From Paenibacillus antibioticophila (GTDB lineage: Bacteria > Bacillota > Bacilli > Paenibacillales > Paenibacillaceae): DNA of 64,000 bases. Below, in pieces: positions 18,581 through 27,067 of the stretch; the first letter of the stretch is position 1, and every line of letters starts with the position of its first letter. Below the pieces are notes generated by a model. It was not told the DNA's origin, did not search any database, and was given only the letters and a program-made list of their open reading frames with translations. Position numbers and translations under genes: made by a program. The stretch spans positions 723,812 to 787,811 of the forward strand of contig NZ_HG005139.1 in the NCBI RefSeq assembly GCF_000455265.1, given 5' to 3'.

Positions 18581-20407
18581 ATGTTTACATTGTTCAAACG
18601 TGTCTTAATCGGTCAGCCTTTAAAATCAAAAGACCTTGGTGAGCAGAAGCTGAATAAGACGAAGGCTCTTGCAATCCTGTCCTCTGATGCGCTCTCTTCC
18701 GTAGCGTATGGACCGGAACAGATTCTGCTGGTATTGATGGCCTTGGGGGCGGTGGCATACTGGTTATCTATTCCGATTGCGGTTGGCATTTTGGTGTTGC
18801 TTGTTGCGCTCGTACTGTCTTATAGACAAATTATCTTCGCTTATCCTCATGGCGGCGGGGCCTATGTAGTATCTAAAGAGAATCTTGGAGTCAATTCCGG
18901 TCTTCTTGCGGGGGGCTCTTTGCTTGTCGATTATATTTTGACTGTCGCTGTAAGTATTTCGGCGGGTACGGATGCGATTACTTCAGCATTTCCATCCCTG
19001 CACGGGTATAATGTTCTGATCGCGTGCCTCTTGGTCGTACTAATCACGATTTTGAATCTTCGGGGGCTTACCGAGTCCGCTTCGGTGCTGGCCTATCCGG
19101 TATATTTGTTCGTCGCTATTTTGTTTCTAACAATCGCAGTCGGTCTCTATAAGGTGCTGACAGGCCAGATTTCTCCGGAGCTTCACACATCCTTTGGCAC
19201 GCCGATAGCCGGACTTAGTCTATTCCTGCTGCTAAGGGCGTTTGCTTCAGGCAGTTCTGCCTTGACGGGAGTAGAGGCGATCTCGAACGCTATTCCAAAC
19301 TTCAAGTCTCCGGCTCCGAGCAATGCGGCCAAGACACTTGCTGCTATGGGGATTTTACTGGCCATCCTTTTTTCGGGAATTGTATTTCTAGCTTATTACT
19401 ACGGGATCTCTCCAAAGGCAGAGGAGACGGTTGTATCCCAGATTGCCTCTGCTACTTTTGGGCGGGGACTCATGTATTATATTATTCAAGGGATTACGGC
19501 GATGATTCTGGTTCTTGCAGCTAACACGGGGTATTCGGCTTTTCCGCTGTTGGCAGTTAATCTGGCAAAAGACAAATACATCGCCAGAATGTTCACGGTA
19601 AGAGGAGACAGACTGGGCTATTCGAATGGAATTCTGTTTCTTGCAACCGCGTCGATCCTGCTGATTATTATGTTTAAAGGCCAAACCGAGCATCTGATTC
19701 CGCTCTATGCGGTAGGTGTGTTTATTCCGTTTACCTTGGCTCAAACCGGCATGCTTGTGAAATGGCTCCGCGAGAAGCCTGCGGGCTGGAGAGTCAAGCT
19801 GACGATTAATGCCGTCGGGGCTGCCATCAGCTTTCTTGTTATGATAATATTTTTCATCACCAAGTTTCCACAGGTATGGCCGGTGCTGATTTTTCTGCCG
19901 CTCATCGTCCTGTTCTTCCGCAGTATTCATAAGCATTATGAGGATGTCGGGGACCAGCTTCGGATCAGCTCCTGTGAGCCTCATAAACCGATTGAGGGGA
20001 ATGTGTTCATTATTCCGGTTGCAGGGATTACGCATGTGGTAGAGAATACACTGAATTATGCAAAATCGCTCCATCCGGATCAAATCATTGCGGTATACGT
20101 TGCCTTTGATAAGGAAAGCGAAAAAGGGTTTGAAGAAAAATGGAGCCACTGGCAGCCTGATGTTCGCCTTGTGACGCTATACTCCCAATATCGAAGCATT
20201 ATCCAGCCGTTAACCAAGTTTGTCGATACTGTGGAATACAAGGCCAAGGAGTCGAACTTTCAGGTTACAGTTCTGATCCCGCAGTTTATTCCGAAGAAAC
20301 GATGGCATAATGCGCTTCACAATCAGTCCAGCTTGTTGATTCGGGCGTTCCTGTTGTATCGGAGAGACCTGATTGTAACGACGGTTCCATATCATTTCAA
20401 AAAGTAA
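18581..20407 (+). CDS. kimA: High-affinity potassium importer KimA
   Basis: 608 residues, essentially the B. subtilis KimA (YdaO) length. An APC-superfamily membrane core with about 12 helices (residues 25-460) is followed by a cytoplasmic domain (about 470-608). The N-terminus LSSDALSSVAYGPEQ and the PHGGGAYVVSKENLG block are characteristic. KimA imports K+ with proton symport and is inhibited by c-di-AMP at the protein level, while the riboswitch acts on its RNA. The start at 18581 is preceded by GGTGGTG. Confidence 0.95.
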   Translation: MFTLFKRVLIGQPLKSKDLGEQKLNKTKALAILSSDALSSVAYGPEQILLVLMALGAVAYWLSIPIAVGILVLLVALVLSYRQIIFAYPHGGGAYVVSKENLGVNSGLLAGGSLLVDYILTVAVSISAGTDAITSAFPSLHGYNVLIACLLVVLITILNLRGLTESASVLAYPVYLFVAILFLTIAVGLYKVLTGQISPELHTSFGTPIAGLSLFLLLRAFASGSSALTGVEAISNAIPNFKSPAPSNAAKTLAAMGILLAILFSGIVFLAYYYGISPKAEETVVSQIASATFGRGLMYYIIQGITAMILVLAANTGYSAFPLLAVNLAKDKYIARMFTVRGDRLGYSNGILFLATASILLIIMFKGQTEHLIPLYAVGVFIPFTLAQTGMLVKWLREKPAGWRVKLTINAVGAAISFLVMIIFFITKFPQVWPVLIFLPLIVLFFRSIHKHYEDVGDQLRISSCEPHKPIEGNVFIIPVAGITHVVENTLNYAKSLHPDQIIAVYVAFDKESEKGFEEKWSHWQPDVRLVTLYSQYRSIIQPLTKFVDTVEYKAKESNFQVTVLIPQFIPKKRWHNALHNQSSLLIRAFLLYRRDLIVTTVPYHFKK

Positions 20408-20424
20408 ACAAGGAGTTATTGAAA

Positions 20425-20970
20425 ATGAAATTCATGTTTATTTCCGATATCCATGGTTCGCTATATTGGCTGAATAAGGCGCTTGAGCAGGTAGAGCTTG
20501 AGAAGCCCGACCGGATCATTTTGCTTGGAGATTATATGTATCACGGCCCGCGGAACCCGTTGCCGGAGCAATATGCCCCGGCACAGGTAGCTGATCGTCT
20601 CAATCAGTATAAGGACCGGATTCTTGCGCTGCGGGGTAATTGCGATGCTGAGGTGGACCAGATGCTGCTGCAATTTCCGATGATGGGCGATCATGTACAG
20701 ATCTATGATCAAGGGCGGCGGATTTTTGCTTCTCACGGTCATATTCACAGCATGGACAATCTGCCTTCTCTCGAAGCAGGCAGCATCTTTATTCAGGGAC
20801 ACACGCATATTCCTGTAGCAGAGGAGCGGGAAGGCATATATTTGCTTAACCCAGGCTCTATCTCACTTCCCAAGGAGCAATGGCCTCATTCCTACGGTTT
20901 GATGGACGCTGATGTATTTAAGGTGCTGGACTTTAATGGGAATATCCTCAAACGGATTTCCCTGAACTGA
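20425..20970 (+). CDS. YfcE-type phosphodiesterase
   Basis: 181-residue calcineurin-like metallophosphoesterase: FISDIHGS, LLGDYMYHGPR, ALRGNCDAEVD, ASHGHIHS and GHTHIP give the full dimetal ligand set. Family members such as YfcE hydrolyse phosphodiesters in vitro; the natural substrate is unknown. AAGGAG precedes the ATG at 20425; a TTG six bases earlier is in frame but less likely. It lies 17 bases after kimA and may be read with it under the c-di-AMP riboswitch. Confidence 0.88.
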   Translation: MKFMFISDIHGSLYWLNKALEQVELEKPDRIILLGDYMYHGPRNPLPEQYAPAQVADRLNQYKDRILALRGNCDAEVDQMLLQFPMMGDHVQIYDQGRRIFASHGHIHSMDNLPSLEAGSIFIQGHTHIPVAEEREGIYLLNPGSISLPKEQWPHSYGLMDADVFKVLDFNGNILKRISLN

Positions 20971-21037
20971 AATAATTCCGTTGAGACATCCCCTCAAACA
21001 AGGTATCATGGATGAAGAAATATCGACCGGAGGGATT

Positions 21038-21733
21038 ATGGGAATGACAATTCAGCCAGGGCTGCCAAAGCCGGAAGCGATTATCTTTGATATGGATGGA
21101 ACTTTGTTTAAGACGGAAACCTTGCTCATACCGGTGCATCATCAGGTGTTTGAGCAGTTAAGGCTGGAGAAGCTCTATGAAGGAGCGACGCCCCCTGAGG
21201 AGCTCATGCTTAGTTGTCTCGGAATGCTGCTGGAGGATATTTGGAAAAAGGTGATTCCGGATAGTAGCGAGGCGGTTCATCGACGGGCTGATGAACTACT
21301 GCTTGAATTTGAGCTTGCCGGCTTAAAGACTCATCCAACCGAGCTCTATCCAGGCGTGGCCGATACATTAACCAGGCTCAAACAGCGGGGAGTTCGGTTG
21401 TTTGTTGCGAGCAATGGTCTTGAGCATTACGTAAATGGCGTTGCGGAAGCCCATGGCATAGCGGATTTATTTGAAGGCTTGTACAGTGCCGGCCAATATC
21501 AGACGGCATCCAAGACCGAACTGGTCAAGCTGCTGCTGGACCGCCATGGTGTGGACCGGGCATGGATGGTTGGAGACCGTTCGTCCGATGTGGAGGCAGG
21601 CAAGCAAAATCACCAGACGGTGATTGGCTGCGCCTACGCCGGCTTTGGTCATGAACATGAGTTGGAGGGATCCGATATTTTGATCTCATCCTTTGAAGAA
21701 TTGCTTGAGTTGTATGAGCAGTCTCATCTATAG
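21038..21733 (+). CDS. HAD-superfamily hydrolase
   Basis: 231 residues with HAD motif I FDMDGTLFKTE, motif II VASNG, and motif III/IV VGDRSSDVEAGK. The helical cap between motifs I and II (about residues 30-110) places it with phosphoglycolate-phosphatase/beta-phosphoglucomutase-like members. Substrate not predictable. CGGAGGG precedes the ATG at 21038. A stem-loop follows the stop within 15 bases. Confidence 0.88.
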   Translation: MGMTIQPGLPKPEAIIFDMDGTLFKTETLLIPVHHQVFEQLRLEKLYEGATPPEELMLSCLGMLLEDIWKKVIPDSSEAVHRRADELLLEFELAGLKTHPTELYPGVADTLTRLKQRGVRLFVASNGLEHYVNGVAEAHGIADLFEGLYSAGQYQTASKTELVKLLLDRHGVDRAWMVGDRSSDVEAGKQNHQTVIGCAYAGFGHEHELEGSDILISSFEELLELYEQSHL

Positions 21734-21745
21734 CAGAGAGTTCGA

Positions 21746-21786
21746 ATAAGCCGCTCCCTTCAAGAAGAAGAAGGGGCGGCTTTTCT
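21746..21786. terminator. Shared terminator, overlaps the end of a minus-strand CDS
   Basis: AAGCCGC..CCTTC / GAAGGGGCGGCTT stem followed by TTCTG on the plus strand. The last nine codons of the convergent ATP-grasp gene (stop at 21760) lie inside the hairpin. Confidence 0.7.
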
Positions 21787-22869
21787 GTTATATAACCACA
21801 AGGCGTACTCCAACGGCTTGATAATAGCTCGCCGGTAAGCCTCCTTATCCCCGGTTTGCATGAATACCTCTCGGGCCGGTTTGGGATTGACCTCGAGAAT
21901 ATAGACGCTGCCGCTTCGGTCTATCGCCAAGTCGAGAGCAAGCTCACAGATGGCACCGATGGATGATTCCAGATATTCCGCGACCTCCAGGCTCAGCTTT
22001 TCTGCAGTCCGTCTGATCTGGCTCCGCTTTTCATCGGAATGGCCGGAATGGCTTAGTAATCTGTTCATGGGGATGGCTCTGCCTCCGCCATGTAAATTGG
22101 AGGTGACGCTTCGTGCAGGCCCGACTCTTCCTGCTCCCCCGGTAACCTCCCACTGACCTTCACCGTTTTTCTGTACCAGCATCCGGTAATCATGCACCTT
22201 CCCGTCAGGCAGCTTAATATGAATAGCTTGCTGGGCAATGAAGCGGCTGCTGCCCTTCCAGTTGTGCAGCAAGGACCCAAGTCGCGAGATAGGTAGCTTT
22301 TGTGCAGGAATAATGGACCGGTTTTGCCGGCGTCCCTGAACAAGCACCATGTTATTCTCCAGCCGCTCCAGTCTTAAAATGCCGCGTCCGCCGGTACCGT
22401 TAATCGGCTTGACATAAATCGAGGAGTGCTTGTGAAGGAGCCTTACAGGATCGGAGCTGTTCTGGAACAAAACCGTCTCCGGCAAGTAGGAGCGGAAGGA
22501 GGCCTTTCTCGAGAGTAATTGATAAATCGTCCATTTATCCCGTAGCGGTCGGTTCAGGAATCTTAAATGCCCGTAACGATGCCTGAACTGTTTGAGTTGT
22601 TCGAATCTTTTACTTCGCTGAATGCGGCAGCGGTCATAGATAAGGTCGGGAAATTCGCGCCATTTTCGGGACCAGGTTCTTGTTCCGGGATCATAGATGA
22701 GTGCATGAATCATAGATTTCTTTCCATGAATATCCATAGGAGTAAATACGTATACATCTAGCCCAAGCTTGGCGCCCTCTATAATCATTTTCTGATAGAC
22801 ATGTCTTTCCTCAAGCCTTTTCTTGTCATTTAAATATAAAGTCAGAATTCCCAGAACCGGCTGAGACAT
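21760..22869 (-). CDS. YheC/YheD family ATP-grasp protein, short form (1)
   Basis: 369 residues. N-terminal segment PVLGILTLYLNDKKRL, then an ATP-grasp fold: nucleotide-binding strand IYVKPINGTGGRGI (about residue 150) and the magnesium block ALDLAIDRSGSVYILEVNPKP (about 325). All expected ATP and Mg ligands are present, so it looks active. YheC/YheD proteins associate with the endospore coat in B. subtilis; the reaction is unknown, but ATP-grasp enzymes usually form amide or ester bonds through acyl phosphates. Last gene of the six-gene minus-strand operon, three bases after the GNAT gene. Confidence 0.88.
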   Translation of the reverse strand: MSQPVLGILTLYLNDKKRLEERHVYQKMIIEGAKLGLDVYVFTPMDIHGKKSMIHALIYDPGTRTWSRKWREFPDLIYDRCRIQRSKRFEQLKQFRHRYGHLRFLNRPLRDKWTIYQLLSRKASFRSYLPETVLFQNSSDPVRLLHKHSSIYVKPINGTGGRGILRLERLENNMVLVQGRRQNRSIIPAQKLPISRLGSLLHNWKGSSRFIAQQAIHIKLPDGKVHDYRMLVQKNGEGQWEVTGGAGRVGPARSVTSNLHGGGRAIPMNRLLSHSGHSDEKRSQIRRTAEKLSLEVAEYLESSIGAICELALDLAIDRSGSVYILEVNPKPAREVFMQTGDKEAYRRAIIKPLEYALWLYNRKAAPSSS

Positions 22870-22872
22870 CTG

Positions 22873-23397
22873 TTAATCACCTACTTTATCGGGTTTGTGC
22901 AGGCTATAGGGGGATAAATAAGTGCTATCCGCATCTGTCGCCAGTTTTCCGCAGCATTCGAGAAGTGTTTTGCCGCTAGCGGACCGTATAATCCGGGTGA
23001 CCGACAATCCGGCATTCAGACACATCTGCAAGCCCGCCGGGTTATCCGGGGCAACAAGGCAGGTAACCTCGCCCAAGCGGGCAAGCTGACGAGAGAGCAG
23101 TGAGGAACCGATTCCACGGTTCCGATAGAACGGGTTTACAACGACAATGCTAACCCCCCTGCCTTGATTTGTAAGGCAGGAGAGTCCTGCGAGCAGAGGC
23201 CCCTCCTCTGTACGAATAAGGGCGAACAGGAGAGAGGAGCCTGGCGCTAGGAGCTTGCTCTGGGACAGCTTCATCAGTTGATAATAGCTTTCGGCGGGTA
23301 ATCTTCCTCGGGTATATCTCTGGACAAAGGACAGAAGCTGACCATGCTCAAGTTCCCAGTTCCTCCCTTCTTCAGGCTGCCATTCCTTGATCAGCAT
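22873..23397 (-). CDS. GNAT family N-acetyltransferase
   Basis: 174 residues with the acetyl-CoA-binding motif A NPFYRNRGIGSSLLSRQL (about residues 88-105) after strand VSIVVVN, and the later CLNAGL segment typical of GNAT folds. CGAGGT precedes the ATG. It is embedded between two ATP-grasp genes (20 bases after one, three before the next), so it is co-transcribed with them. Acceptor unknown; acetylation of a product or precursor of the ATP-grasp enzymes is an inference from position only. Confidence 0.85.
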   Translation of the reverse strand: MLIKEWQPEEGRNWELEHGQLLSFVQRYTRGRLPAESYYQLMKLSQSKLLAPGSSLLFALIRTEEGPLLAGLSCLTNQGRGVSIVVVNPFYRNRGIGSSLLSRQLARLGEVTCLVAPDNPAGLQMCLNAGLSVTRIIRSASGKTLLECCGKLATDADSTYLSPYSLHKPDKVGD

Positions 23398-23417
23398 GAG
23401 ATACCTCGTTTCCGGGA

Positions 23418-24533
23418 TTATAACTTCCCTTGTCTGTATAAATAGTGGCTGTATTGAAATACACGCTCCAATGACTTCTTGCGGATATGGGGTTCATCAA
23501 ATTTCATCGGCTTGGCATTGGCCTCAAAAAACCAGATTTTCCCCTCCGTATCGATTCCCAAATCCATCGACATCTCTCCAAGCTGATTTCTGGAAGCCTT
23601 CTCGATCTGTTTGGCGATGAGTACGGCGCTTGATTTTAGCCGATTCATAAGATAGCCTGTCGTCTCTTGACCGAATGAGGGAATGAGCAGCTTCTCCGGA
23701 TCCTCGACACTGCCTCCTTGGGGAACGTGGGTGGTAATCCGGTGATAGCCAGCCAAGCGTGCGCCTATGCCTGTGACGAGCCAGGTACCTTTCCCGTTCT
23801 TCTGCACTAGCGTACGAATGTCGAACTGTCGTCCGTTATAAGAGGCAAGCTCGATACCCTGCTGAACAATATACGGTGTCTTCTCGGTTTCCCGCTTGAT
23901 CCTTTTCCAGAGCAGTGTGAGCTTGCCGGTTCTGTATACAATGTTACGCTGCTTGACACCTTGAATCGTAAGGCGGTAGGGCTTCGTCTCACTCTCATCG
24001 ATCTGAAGCAGCATAATCCCTTTCCCGGCTTTTCCACTCTCAGGCTTCAGATAGAGACTGCGATATTGCAACAGCATCTCTTCCAGCGATTGCGGCGAGC
24101 GCAGCCGTCTAGTTCTCGGCACCAAGGTACGGGTGCTGTGATTTTTTTTGAGCCAATCGAACAGCACCCATTTATTAAAGAAGAAAGGATTGAACAAATG
24201 AATGTTGGCATGTTTTAGACAGGCAGCTATTTTTTTTCGCACGGAGGGTCTTTTCTCATCCTCGCGTTGCGGGATCCGGTTGTAGATTACCTGAGGAAGC
24301 GGGAACCACTGCCGCTTCCATTCCTTTTCTTCCGGGCTGTATGCGTATCCCTTGACCCGGTTTGCTGATAGCTTTAGGTCCTTGACAGTCAATACATAGA
24401 CCGGAAAATCCAATTCTCTGCCTGTACGGAGAATATCCCGGAAGTTGGCCCGGTTGCCGCGGAATTGCTCCGCCTTGTCTTCTATCGTCAGCACCGCCAC
24501 GACAGGCTTCTGATCACCTGAAACCTGGTTCAT
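23418..24533 (-). CDS. YheC/YheD family ATP-grasp protein, short form (2)
   Basis: 371 residues, same architecture as the 21760 paralogue: N-terminal PVVAVLTIEDKAEQF, ATP-binding LYLKPESGKAGKGIML, Mg block MSMDLGIDTEGKIWFFEANAKP. GGAGGAGGG precedes the start, and the ATG shares one base with the stop of the upstream long paralogue (TGATG), so translation is coupled. The SxQ-rich middle section differs strongly from the other copies, so it is not a recent duplicate. Confidence 0.88.
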   Translation of the reverse strand: MNQVSGDQKPVVAVLTIEDKAEQFRGNRANFRDILRTGRELDFPVYVLTVKDLKLSANRVKGYAYSPEEKEWKRQWFPLPQVIYNRIPQREDEKRPSVRKKIAACLKHANIHLFNPFFFNKWVLFDWLKKNHSTRTLVPRTRRLRSPQSLEEMLLQYRSLYLKPESGKAGKGIMLLQIDESETKPYRLTIQGVKQRNIVYRTGKLTLLWKRIKRETEKTPYIVQQGIELASYNGRQFDIRTLVQKNGKGTWLVTGIGARLAGYHRITTHVPQGGSVEDPEKLLIPSFGQETTGYLMNRLKSSAVLIAKQIEKASRNQLGEMSMDLGIDTEGKIWFFEANAKPMKFDEPHIRKKSLERVFQYSHYLYRQGKL

Positions 24534-25906
24534 CAGGCTTCCCTCCTCCGAAATTTACTGAGGTATAAACAATGCTCGAGGATGTGCTCGACCGATGCTC
24601 TCCCTTCAGCCCGGAGGGAGGGGTGCTTGAAGATAGATCTTCCCGGCTTGGCGTTCGCTTCGAACATCCAGATTTTTTCTTCCTTGCCGATCCCGATATC
24701 AAACCCGATCTCGCCTATCAGGTGCTGGTGGTGAATCTCAATGGCTTCGGCCAAGGTAATCGCAACTGATTTGGCATTCCTCAGTACTTCCTCCGCCCTT
24801 GAGCCGAAGGCGCGGTTAAGCGCTTGTTCGGGAGTCAGCAGCGATCCCCCGTTTTTCAAATGAGTTGTGACGCTGCCCTTACCTGCCTTCTTAGCCCCGA
24901 TCCCGACGACGACCCATTGATTACGCCCATTCTTGTGCATATGGAAACGGAAATCAATCGGGCAGCTATCGATTTCGATCAACCTGATTCCTTGCTGAGC
25001 CACATAACCCTGAAGCGCTCGGCCATGTCTTGATTGCAGGGTTCGCATCAGACTGGGAAAGCTGCTGAAGCGAAGGAGCACATTTCTTCCTTGCTTCCGG
25101 TATCTGGCATAGTAGCCGCTCTTGCTCTGCTTCGATAACCGGTAAATTCCGTTGCCCAAGCTTCCGTTATTCGGCTTATAGTAAATCAGGGAATGCCTGT
25201 CGAGCAGGTCCCGAATCTGCTCCGGCGACGGGTTCATAACGGACTCCGGAACATACCGGTTAACGATCTGATCCTTCTCCAGCATGCGGTATACATCAGA
25301 TTTATTGAAGAAGCTCCAATTAAAGAATGGAATCCGGCGCCTGATGAATCGTTCACGCAATTGGGTGATCGAACTGGTTACTTCCGCACGGCGGCTGGGA
25401 AGCCGGTTATATACAACATCAGGGAGAGGCACTCTCTTGCGGACGAAATTTCCGGCCTCATTCAGGAAAAAACCATTCACAGATTCATCGTCCCAGTTAA
25501 TATCTCTTGGAGTAAACGCAAAAATATAAGATCGCTTGCTGCCATAACGCAGCAGTTGCCTGATGAATCCGGTTCGGGAGCCGAAGGGGCTGCTTGCCGA
25601 GGAGGTAGGACCGTCGGAGAGAACGCCGATAAGCGGTCCGATCTGAACTTCTCCCTCCTGAAGGCTGCGAAGAAAGACGCTGCCGGCCTTCGGAATCCGC
25701 ATCTCCCTGCGAATCCCGGATGCGAGATACAGATGCTTCCCCGGTTTGTTAATCGGCTTGATTACTGCGGGAACCCGCTCACCGCCAAACTTGAGATGAA
25801 CCGATTTTTTTCCCGACAGCTTCAAGTTTTTCATCAAGGATCCGGACACGTAGACGACCCTTTGGGGCTGCTGCGTGAAATGGACGTTGCAAAAAGTCAA
25901 ACTCAT
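24533..25906 (-). CDS. YheC/YheD family ATP-grasp protein, long form (1)
   Basis: 457 residues. About 90 extra N-terminal residues of predicted beta structure (VVYVSGSLMKNLKLSGKK) precede the GPLIGVLSD segment that starts the short forms. ATP-grasp core: YYKPNNGSLGNGIYRL and IGFDIGIGKEEKIWMFEANAKP. The N-terminal extension occurs also in the 27068 copy, so two subfamilies exist in this operon. AGGAGG precedes the ATG. A 261-codon frame on the other strand (25193-25978) is a shadow. Confidence 0.88.
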   Translation of the reverse strand: MSLTFCNVHFTQQPQRVVYVSGSLMKNLKLSGKKSVHLKFGGERVPAVIKPINKPGKHLYLASGIRREMRIPKAGSVFLRSLQEGEVQIGPLIGVLSDGPTSSASSPFGSRTGFIRQLLRYGSKRSYIFAFTPRDINWDDESVNGFFLNEAGNFVRKRVPLPDVVYNRLPSRRAEVTSSITQLRERFIRRRIPFFNWSFFNKSDVYRMLEKDQIVNRYVPESVMNPSPEQIRDLLDRHSLIYYKPNNGSLGNGIYRLSKQSKSGYYARYRKQGRNVLLRFSSFPSLMRTLQSRHGRALQGYVAQQGIRLIEIDSCPIDFRFHMHKNGRNQWVVVGIGAKKAGKGSVTTHLKNGGSLLTPEQALNRAFGSRAEEVLRNAKSVAITLAEAIEIHHQHLIGEIGFDIGIGKEEKIWMFEANAKPGRSIFKHPSLRAEGRASVEHILEHCLYLSKFRRREA

Positions 25907-25942
25907 GAATTTTTCCTCCTAAAAAAGTCTTACGTGCCTTAT

Positions 25943-27055
25943 TCAAGGTTTGCTCAGCAGCAAATAACGGGCATATAAAATCGGATTTTCGATGCTCTTC
26001 CTGGCGCTGGCGGCATCCCCGATCCGGAAGAAGGAAGAACGGCCAGGCTTCGAATTGGTCTCCAGCACCCAGACATTCCCCGCCCGGTCGACTCCAAAAT
26101 CGATGCCTAGTTCAGCCAGCCGGCCAAAGCGGGATTCCAGACAGACCGGGATCTTCCCGGATAACTTACGAACCGTGTCCGCAATACGGCTTCCCGGACC
26201 CATACCGAATTCGGAGCGAAGGAACGACTCCGCCTGCAATGGGGTTCCCCCTCCGTGCAGATTTGAGGTGAGCGACTCTCTGGCACCGATTCTGGCCGCC
26301 ATTCCGGTGAGTTCCCAGCAGCCTCTGGCATTTTTCTGCATCAAAGCACGAATATCAAACGGCTCTCTGCCTGAAGTTACAAGCTCCAGATAGGATTGCA
26401 TAATATAGGGGCGATTCGCGATAAAGGAATGAATCCAGTTCAGGCCCTCTTGACGGGATTGAAACTTCCTGTGAAGAATCTGATTCTGCCCGTCCCGCCC
26501 GGTTAACAAAAGCTTTTCCGAGACGGATGGGCTGATAACATGCAAGGTTCGTTTTCCATGCGTCCCATGCTGAGGCTTGAGGAAAGCTTCTCCTTGATGG
26601 GAATCGAGCCATTGCTCCAGTTGACTTTTCGTACGGTATGGCAAAGTATCGGGCAAATGCGGAACCAGCTCAGGACATTGCAGCAAGGCCTGATGAACAT
26701 TCCACTTTCCCGAGAGCCCGCGGGTCAGATAACTGAATTGATGAACCTCAGCAAGCCGTTTCAAAGCGATGCGCTTGCGATGAAGTGTTCTTCGGTCATA
26801 CGAAAAACAACGATCATATACGATATCAGGCGGAGCATATACCCCTTGCCGCCAGCTTCCGTTCTCGAAGCCGAATCCCCGGATCGAGAATTTGTCAGCA
26901 CTAACCGAAGAGGGGGTGAACACAAAGACCTTCATCCCGCAGCGATGACCGGTCAGACACAGCTTTCTGCAATAATCCGATTCTGAGAAGGGAAGCATCC
27001 CGTCCGCTTCACGCACCAGAACCCCGACCATACCGCGTGCCCGTTTATTGATCAT
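25943..27055 (-). CDS. YheC/YheD family ATP-grasp protein, short form (3)
   Basis: 370 residues from the ATG at 27055. The GTG at 27064 is in frame but lies inside the AGGAGG site. N-terminus RARGMVGVLVREADGMLPF; ATP-binding AFLKPQHGTHGKRTLHV; Mg block LGIDFGVDRAGNVWVLETNSKP. The Shine-Dalgarno overlaps the stop of the upstream long paralogue, indicating coupling. In HGKRT the usual glycine after the basic residue (GKGI in the other copies) is replaced by Arg, which might alter the nucleotide loop. Confidence 0.88.
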   Translation of the reverse strand: MINKRARGMVGVLVREADGMLPFSESDYCRKLCLTGHRCGMKVFVFTPSSVSADKFSIRGFGFENGSWRQGVYAPPDIVYDRCFSYDRRTLHRKRIALKRLAEVHQFSYLTRGLSGKWNVHQALLQCPELVPHLPDTLPYRTKSQLEQWLDSHQGEAFLKPQHGTHGKRTLHVISPSVSEKLLLTGRDGQNQILHRKFQSRQEGLNWIHSFIANRPYIMQSYLELVTSGREPFDIRALMQKNARGCWELTGMAARIGARESLTSNLHGGGTPLQAESFLRSEFGMGPGSRIADTVRKLSGKIPVCLESRFGRLAELGIDFGVDRAGNVWVLETNSKPGRSSFFRIGDAASARKSIENPILYARYLLLSKP

Positions 27056-27067
27056 TCTAAGCACCTC

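Noticed and set aside
25193..25978. 261-codon open frame opposite an ATP-grasp gene
   Set aside because: The minus-strand gene has the full family motifs and a strong ribosome site; this frame has none.
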